Shown: one piece after another, positions 36,101 through 45,100 of the stretch
How the letters are laid out: each line of letters starts with the position of its first letter
Numbering within the stretch: the first letter of the stretch is position 1
Assembly: GCF_019059575.1 (NCBI RefSeq)
Contig: NW_024881539.1
Coordinates: 1,116,001 to 1,180,000 of the forward strand
Length of the DNA: 64,000 nt
Reading direction: 5' to 3'
From: Amphibalanus amphitrite
Taxonomy: Eukaryota > Arthropoda > Thecostraca > Balanomorpha > Balanidae
Translations under genes and position numbers: made by a program
Notes under the pieces: generated by a model
Databases searched by the model: none
Told to the model about the DNA's origin: nothing
Seen by the model: only the letters and a program-made list of their open reading frames with translations

Positions 36101-39100
36101 ACTAAACCCTGAAGAGAAGAAATTGATCAGTCAAAAACTCTAGCTCTGGCGTGATTGCAAACTTTTCTGAGGTAGGGTCACCAAACCGCCTCTGGTGACC
36201 TGACCTGAGGTCAGATCAACTCAAAATTTTCAGACATGTTGCGTAGAAGCCTTTTAGGAAAAGTCAGAAAATTTGAGCTTCCTAGCTTAACGCGTTTGGG
36301 AGAAATAACCAAAAAACCTCAGGGGGGGGCTCCTGAGGCCCCCCCCTCGCCAGGAATAGGGTTAAGTGGCAGACGGATAGTTCAATTATTCTTTATATTT
36401 TTATCCGACCTTGAGTTGTTGTCTCATCGTTTATTTTCGGTACCTAGCCGACTTCTGACTTTTTACGCACGAGACAGTATGTCGGAAGTTCGAACCGTGA
36501 CCTGGGACACTCTGCTCCTCAAGAACAGGTGCAGACAGTCTATCCACTGACCTTACATCCGACGTCCTCAGGTGAAGCTTTAGCAGCTAATCCCTGGCCT
36601 GACACACATGGCATCCCCAGGTGGAGGTTCTGGGCCTGACCGGTCTGGTGCGGTTCGACACCACTGGTGTGCGCTCCCACTTCTCGCTGGATGTGGTGAC
36701 GCTGCTAGACGAGGGCCTGGTGCCGCTCGGCCGTTGGACGCCCGAGGGGTTCAGTGCCTCCGGTGCCGACAACAGGACGCGCGTCGTACCCAGCATCAAG
36801 AACCAGAACCTCACCGTTACAACTCTGCTGGTGAGCTACCGTGATAATTGTAATATAAATGTTAGTTTTCTTTATTGATGATGTGATAAATGTTATTATT
36901 TGGTTTCACAATTTTATATGCGATATATTACAATAAGAAGGCTTTGTGTGGCCAGCTCATATTTTGTGATCGTTCTTGAGTTCATTCAAACGCATATCCC
37001 TCCCTAGAGACGGGCCAAATCTTAGAGTTGTGCGATCGTATCCCTATTTCCTCCTCAGAAAGAGCCGTACACAATGCTCAAGGAATCATCTGAGGAACTG
37101 GAGGGCAACGACCGATACGAGGGAATCTGCGTCGACCTTATCGAGGAGCTGGCGCAGGCTCTCCACTTCAACTACACCATCAAACCGGTGCCCGATAACG
37201 CTCCGGGCAAGTACGACCCCGAGACGGGACGGTGGAACGGCATGATTGGAGAGCTACTGGAGGGCAGGGCCGACCTGGCCATCTCCGACCTGACCATTAC
37301 CTTCGAGAGGGAGGCCGTCGTCGACTTCACCATGCAGTTCATGAACCTAGGTCAGTCGGGGAAAGGTGGCGGTGCTGTGGATGATGATGTGGGCGATGAT
37401 GATGGTGATGATGAAATGTGGCGAAGTGAAGACCATTGCGTAGTCGATTGAGACAGTCTATGAAATGTTAGCTCAAAATGTCGATCTCTTCAGTCAAATA
37501 TTGGCCTGCATTTTTCAATGTACATGTTTTGGACGCAAAGGTCATTCGAAAAAAGAATGTACGGCGGCCATTTACATTTCCCTTGCACATGTTTACAACT
37601 TCCTGGCGCTATATTGGCTTATCAGCAGTGATTTTGTTTGCATTTCAGGCATCAGTATTTTGTACAGGAAGCCGACCCGGGAGCCTCCGTCACTCTTCTC
37701 CTTCCTCTCCCCTCTGTCTCTGCGTGTTTGGCTGTACATGGCCGGTGCCACCATGGGCGTCTCACTGCTCATGTTCGTCCTGGCCAGGTATGAAACGCAA
37801 ACAGCTCGACTGTGATTGGAAATGTCGTGGACAAATGTTACACAGCAAATATTACATAGCCGCCAAGAGATGGCGCCAGTGGTAAGCGCCTGCAACTAGA
37901 CTGCGCCGCCATCCACCCGGAGCCGTGCGGCACAGTATACTTTCAGGCGCCTACTACTAGCGCCATCTCTTGACGGCTGTGTGAAACTGCGTAATTTTGA
38001 CTTCGAATCACATCTTATGCCAGCAAAACATAGCTTTCTCTTGCGCTGTCATTCAAATGCATTGTTTTCAACTAACTTTATCACAGATTATCTACACAAT
38101 ACCAATACAGCCTCAACGGCCCATTTGATGCCGCTATATGTAGGGGAGAGCGGGGTTAAATGTAACACGGGGCAATTGTAACAGTGTTAATAATTCATAA
38201 ACTTACCAATAGAATGAGCTGATGTTAAGACCAAAAATGCGTAATTCTATACTGCCTTTCCCAACAGAGTTTGAGGCGAAAGTGCCGGGTATGTCGATGA
38301 CTGTGCACAGTTATGTGTTTTTGAGAGCATTTTGTAACTTTTTATACCGTTATATTTGATTAGCTCACTCCCGCCATTGAAAAGATATCGACTTAAGACT
38401 TTGTGTAAGCGTTAGCAGGCTTGTTGCCCATAAATTGAAAGCATTAAATGCTGTACATGCAACATCTTTTTTGCGCCAGTTTCGGCTAAAATATGTCAAG
38501 GCGCGACGGGGACAATTGTAACATTTTTGCAGGGGTCAAATGTAACAGGCTATAGGTCAGTGCCCATTATGTCAAAGTCGTCAAATTTTCAAGGAAGACG
38601 AAACATTGCTAGAATTAAGAGAACTGGAAGTTTAATCGCAATATCGGCAGTTTTTTACGCGATTTATTTGCGAAAAAAACCGAGGGAGAGGAGGTCTATC
38701 CAACCCCTGCATAAGTGCGAGGTTTTAAGCCTTTATTCCTGAGAAGAAACGTACCTACCAAGTCTGGGAAGATGAACAAGTGTCCAATACTTTCGTTAAG
38801 TCAAATTTTTGGAAAAAATGTGTTGCTGTAGCCTGTAAGTTAACATGCTACAATTGTCCCCGGGTGGTGTTACTTTTGACCCCGTATCTGGGGTGAATTG
38901 TAACAGCTGAATTGACTTTTTCAGACAACAATTTTAACCCGAAAAAGAAGTTATTTCGGAAATGTTTTAGCTGCATTTTAAAGACAAAACATCGTAGTTT
39001 TTGATAATAAAAGAAAGAACTTAATAACTGCAAATGTGTTTGCACCAAGTGATAAAATGCAAAAAATGTTACAATTGACCCCGTTCTCCCCTAACCAGTA

Positions 39101-42100
39101 ACCACAGCACTTTTTCTTGTCAGGTTCACACCGTACGAGTGGGAGCCCCCGCACCCGTGCGCTCCCGACCAGGAGCAGCTGCAGAACAACTTCAACTTCC
39201 TCAACTGCATCTGGTTCTGCATCGGCTCCCTTATGCAGCAAGGATGCGACTTCTTGCCGAAGTAAGTGTAGTGTGTCGTTCGAACGTGATTGTTACTTTT
39301 TGGTGCGATGAAAATTTCGTGGAAAGTTTTATGCGCACTATGCCCATTGCCCCGACTCGCTACTGCTCTGCTCTATTAGCTCTGCTGCTTTTACTTACAT
39401 AGTCATGGTGATAATGGAAACACTTGCAGTTACCGGAAGACGATAATGATAATTCATTTAAATGAATTTGCTATCTAGTTAGATTTGGCATAACTAACTT
39501 AAATCGTTCTTTTCATCTCACAGGGCGGTATCTACTCGAATGGTCGCTGCGATGTGGTGGTTTTTCACTCTTATCATGGTAAGTCCATTCAATTGCCTAT
39601 CTCGATTTCTAGACACACTAAAGCATATGTAATGTATAGGAATTTTTCTCTCGCAATTTAATTACCAGTATAACGCCTTTTGGGGCGACTAACGGAGCGA
39701 GCGAGAGGGTGGGCCTTGCACGTGCGAAATTTCGAGGGGGTACCTCCAACTGACTTGTGCACGGCACTCTACTAACCGGTCTCTAGCGATGTGCCAAATT
39801 TGAGCACAATCGGCCTAGCCGTTGTCGAGATCTGAAAGCGGCACCCTGCTCGTGCGCACGTGCAAAATGGGTCCCAACTGACTTGTGCACGGCACCCTAC
39901 TAACTGGTCCCTAACCGTGTACCAAATTTGAGCGCCATCGGTCCAGCCGTTCTCGAGATCTGGAAACGACCCCTGCACGTGCGCACGTGCAGCAGCACCC
40001 CAACTCTGGCACATGGATATGCACTGCCTAGTGGGTGCCTACCTACATGCCAACTTTCAGCGCAATCGGCCAAGTAGTTACCGAGATATTGCAACAATTA
40101 CAAAACTGACACCTCTTCGTTTTGCACGTGGCACGTGCATAAGGGGTCACCCACATGCATCGGGAATAGTCCAATACTTGGTAGAAGGAATGAAGCTACC
40201 CTACAAAAATTACCGCGTGTAAATCGGTCAAGTGGTTGCTGAGATATAAGCCTCGCAAAAGCGTCCGCACGGCCGGCCGGCCGGCCGGCCGGCCGGCCGC
40301 TCATACTCAGAAATTTCCGTTAATCTAAGGAAAGACTACGCTCGCTTCGCTCGCTCCGTAACAAAAGCTATATTTGAGGGATTAGAAAACTCAAAACAAA
40401 TAAGAAACCCCAGCCGGAAACATGCGTAGGTGCCAGTTCCCGATTTTCACCGACCACGGTGCGCTGCCTACAGATATCTTCGTACACTGCCAACCTGGCA
40501 GCGTTCCTCACGGTGGAGCGACTGGTGTTCCCCATCACCTCTGTAGAGGACCTGGCCGCGCAGAGCTCCATCAAGTACGGACTCTACGAGAGCGGTTCCA
40601 CGGCCACCTTCTTCAGGTCAGCACGCAACGAAACCCGGCTGTGACAACGGTGCATCTATATTCAGATTATCCGTGTGAAAGACTGCCGTATTTTCTGCTC
40701 ACGAAGGGAAGTCGAACATTGGCAGGGAACATCTGCTGAACCATAGACCCGTGCCCATAAATGCAATTATTGCGAGGAACAGCTGCTGGCCCGTAAACCT
40801 TGTATGCCCGTATGCCTATGTACCTATGTACGGGTAGATCGACCTCTGTTTAATAGATATGCATCGATTTATGATATTACGTACTTTGCATACGGTCGGA
40901 GTTTCAGCTAAGACATCGCCACTCAGCATTGCGACTCACTGCTCTCCTAACCCACACCCTGAGTTAGTAGCGCCTGACCAGCCTGGCAAACGCACAATCC
41001 TCAACGCTTGACCAGCCTGGCAAACGCACCATCCTCAACGCTTGACCAACCTCTGTCGAATCACCACATCCAGGACCTCCCAGATCGCTCCGTACAACAA
41101 GATGTGGCAGGTGATGGAGTCGCAGTCGCCCACCGTGTTCCACGACACCGAGGAGGGCATCCAGCGCGTCAAGAACGACAAGGGCAACTTCGCCTACTTC
41201 ATGGAGTCGTCGTCGATCGAGTACCACGTGGAGCGCGACTGCGAGCTCTCCCAGGTCGGCGGACTGCTCGATAACAAGGGCTACGGCATCGCGCTGCCGC
41301 CAGGTAAGTGATGGAGCGAGAAGGGGATCAGTGGTACTGAACTGGCCTGTTGTGAGTGCTGGACTTAACCGGCCCGGACTTACATTTGATACTCTGGATC
41401 GGCCAGTACCGAATTCGTCATAAAAATGAAAGGATCACCGCTCCTGCTACCTTTTCTTTTCTAACCATTAACCCGCGCCCCGTTGGGCTCTGCCGAGCAA
41501 CGCGCCCGGTTGGGGGGGGGGGGGCCATTTTGGCCCCCCCCTAAGATCTCGAGAACCACGCAACATAGCGACAAGCGGTAAACGGCGTTGGATAGCCCCA
41601 ACGGGGAACTACCTTGTGACCCAATTTTATTGACCTAGGTCAAACCGATGACGTCACAGGTCAGGTCAAAGGTCCAATTTTCACCGTTTACAGGCACTTC
41701 AAGAAATGCGTTGTAAAATCGAGTAAAATGCATTTCATTGAAAATCATCGATGGGGAAATGTTCTTCAAACACATATTTTGCTATTTGAGGTCACTGATA
41801 CCAGGTCAGGTCACAGAGGTCAGGTCACGGGGGGGTCACAATATGAAAGTGTCGTGTGATACATGTTTTATGGTCCATTTTACATGACAAATGCGATTAT
41901 ATGGGTCAGGCAGCCTTTGGGGCCAGCTTAGATCACGTTTTGGTCAAGGTCAGGTCAAGGTCAGGTCAAGGTCAGGTCAAATTAGGTCAAATTTCAAAGT
42001 TAATATTTTTTGCATAAAATGGGTATCGAATCGATGCAGCTCGTCACGGGGAGTTCAATGGTGGTCTTTGTTTTGCCGTACGTGGTCTAGAATTGCTAAA

Positions 42101-45100
42101 AATTGAGTTCAAAAATTTGACGTCATCATTTTTGAACAGTTTTTTCGCTATAACTTGGCCAAAAAACGAGATATCGATCTGAAATTTGGTATGTATATAG
42201 AAGAGCGCTGGGACTATCACATATATTCCGGTTTTTTCGAAATTCAGAAAATTTTTGGATTTTTTCAAAGTTTTTCTAAAAAAATTAATTTTTTGAATTT
42301 TTTTTGGTCAAAAACCAAAAATTTTGAAAATCCGAGATAGCAGTTTTGTAGCGCCGCTTTTTGTCTACTAGACCATTTAAAGAACTTTGAAATTGCTTGA
42401 TAACTGTAGATTTGGTGAGCGTTTCAAGATTGCATGTTTTTTGCTCATTTTTGCTCGAACATGACCTCAGTTTGACCTCAATAACTCCTGACCTAAGGTG
42501 ACCTAAGACTTGAAATTTGGTGTGAAGGTGTCAAATTGATGCCCGGGAAGGTACTGAAAATTTGACGGCGCTGCGCGCCGCCGTTTTCTTGCTATTCAGG
42601 AAAAACCACAGGGGGGGGCCAAAATGGCCCCCCCCCAACGGGGCGAGGGTTAACACGCCTAACAACCACGGGTATTGAGCGATGAGCATGGTGTTTACAT
42701 GACACTCTATCGTTGTGGTAGCTGCTACTGCTTCGCTTCTCGTTACCTAACAGTCTTCGGGCATCTGTCTGATCCGTGTCTGACTTCTGAGGCCTGAGGG
42801 CTTATGGCTGGGACTTCCCTAAAAAGTTGATAAAGAAACCGGGCCAGTTCCACTAACATGTCTGTACTCAGCGCTGCTTACTAATCTGACCTTTACGATA
42901 ATCTGCTTGCCCTGTCCTTTGTCCTGACCGCCGTGACCTGACCTCGGTCAATTGCCGGTCAGGCTCGCCTCACAGGGACCGGATCAGCTCAATGATCCTG
43001 CTATTCCAAGAGAAGGGAGTGCTGCAGCGACTCATCACTCGCTGGTGGAAGGAGCGGCGGCTCAATGATAAATCCGAGTGCAAGGTAGCTGTTCTGCAGT
43101 TCTGCATTCGTGTCGGGTCTCAGCGGCAGCCTGATCGCCGCGCCGTCACGGACTGCTCACGTCCTTGACTTGACAATTGATGTTGTTCGGTAGTTAGATG
43201 TAGCACAGCACACCATTTGGTTCGTCACCTTTTCAACCGCCAATTACAGCCGCGAATCCTAGCGCGAATACGAAATCTTGATTTTTGTTTGTCCGCTACT
43301 CTTTTACATTTGCATGATCACATCATCATGCCACTACTTTGGTTGACTGCATTATGTATACGTACTTTGGATGCCCTGTAAAGGTTCTTGTCTTGGAATA
43401 TATTGCGCTGTTTTCATTTTTTTTTTTTGCACAGGTGCCCGTTTGACCTCCGCTATTATATCAATATGTTTTCAGACTTTCAAGAAGCAGTTGATTGATG
43501 TGTAGCTGATGCCCATGTGTGCAATGTGTGTGTAGTGTGCGTATGTGTCGCTCCTTTCAAACTAGTCACAGAGAGCAGTTTCTAGCACGGCTGCGGACTG
43601 CGGAGTCGATGCATTTTCGGGTGACTCCGACTCCGACTCCGGAAGTTTCTCTCAAATTTCATATAATAATAATAATGTGCATTGTGAAGATGATTTTATT
43701 TTACATGAAACGATACTTTATGCGCCCCTAGGCCTTGTATTGCAAACATGCTTTACAGCTAGCATGCATAATATAAAGCAGGTTCCGGCGAATCCGCCGT
43801 TTTCTGCTTCTTTCGCTGAAAACGCTAGTCCAATACAGTAACATGACCTTCTTTTGACAAAATCTGCGTAGTATCGTCAAGCAAACTGGTGCAAAGCAGG
43901 TCGTTGAAGCATGCAGCGTGTTCACTCCGACTCCGGAGTAGGAGTCGGTAAGATTTTGGCGACTCCGACTCCGGGCAGCATTGTCGACTCCGACCGACTC
44001 CAGCTCCGACTCAGACTCCGCAGCCCTGGCTTCTAGTTCCCAAATGTTTTATATGCTCTCCTTAGATTGCACGGTTATGTATTATTTGTGTTCAGTGTTC
44101 TTAGCTCAGTAAGAATGACTCGCCCTCGTAAGATCAGCATGTGCGCGTATGTAACCTGCCCCCGCACGGAGTCTACTCGGCTCAAACGAGCATCTGAACG
44201 TGTTGCATCCCTTTCTCTGTGTAGATTCGCCTTGGACCAACCAGCTCAACGAGCGGCTGGTCTACATGCAGGAGCAGGGCAAGCTGGCAGAACTCAAGAA
44301 CAAGTGGTGGAAAAACGACGGTGCTCAGTGCTCTGTACGTATTCGCATTTTACGGCTCGTAATTAACGGCTGACAACCCGTGGTTATGGCGTGCAACTCA
44401 CGGTGTTACATAATTCACAGTTCATGGCTTAACCTTCCAGGCGGTGGGGGGGGGGGCATTTTTTTGCCCCCCTTTAGTTTTTTCAATATATCTCGAGAAC
44501 CGCTGCGCCGATCGTCACCAAACTTTCAGCACCCTCCCGGGAGCAGCTAGCGCACATGGTGATCAAAAAAATTTCCAAAGGCTATGATAGATTGGCCGCT
44601 AATGACGTCAGAGTGACGTCATTTTTGCCATTTTCGACCCAAAAAAAAAAGGTTTCGCGGGAAGAGCTGTCAGGCCTACAGCTTTAGAGATACAGAAAAA
44701 ATGTTTTTGACATAAAAGGTGTGAAATCAAAAGGGCTACAAAACTGCTATTTCGGTTTTTTCGATTTTTTTTTTGGGTTTTGACCCCCAAAAATCCAAAA
44801 ATAGATTTTTTGAATATAATAGCCAAAAAATCCAAAAAGTTTTTTGAATTTCGAAAAAACGGAATATATGTGATAGTCCCTACCGCCTTCTATCTACATA
44901 CCAAATTTGAGATCGATACCTCTTTTTTTGGCCAAGTTATAGCGAAAAAACTGTTCAAAATTGATGACGTCAAATTTTCAAAATCAATTTTTAGCAATTC
45001 TAGACCTCGTAGCGCAAAACAAAGACCACCATTAGACTCCTCGTGACGAGCTGCATCGAATCGATACCCATTTTATGCAAAAATATCAACTTTGAAATTT

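Noticed and set aside
42963..43084. Exon 15a as a decayed pseudo-exon
   Set aside because: It has an intact frame, acceptor, donor, correct phases and the conserved WWK and Cys, so decay is not supported. Expression remains to be shown.
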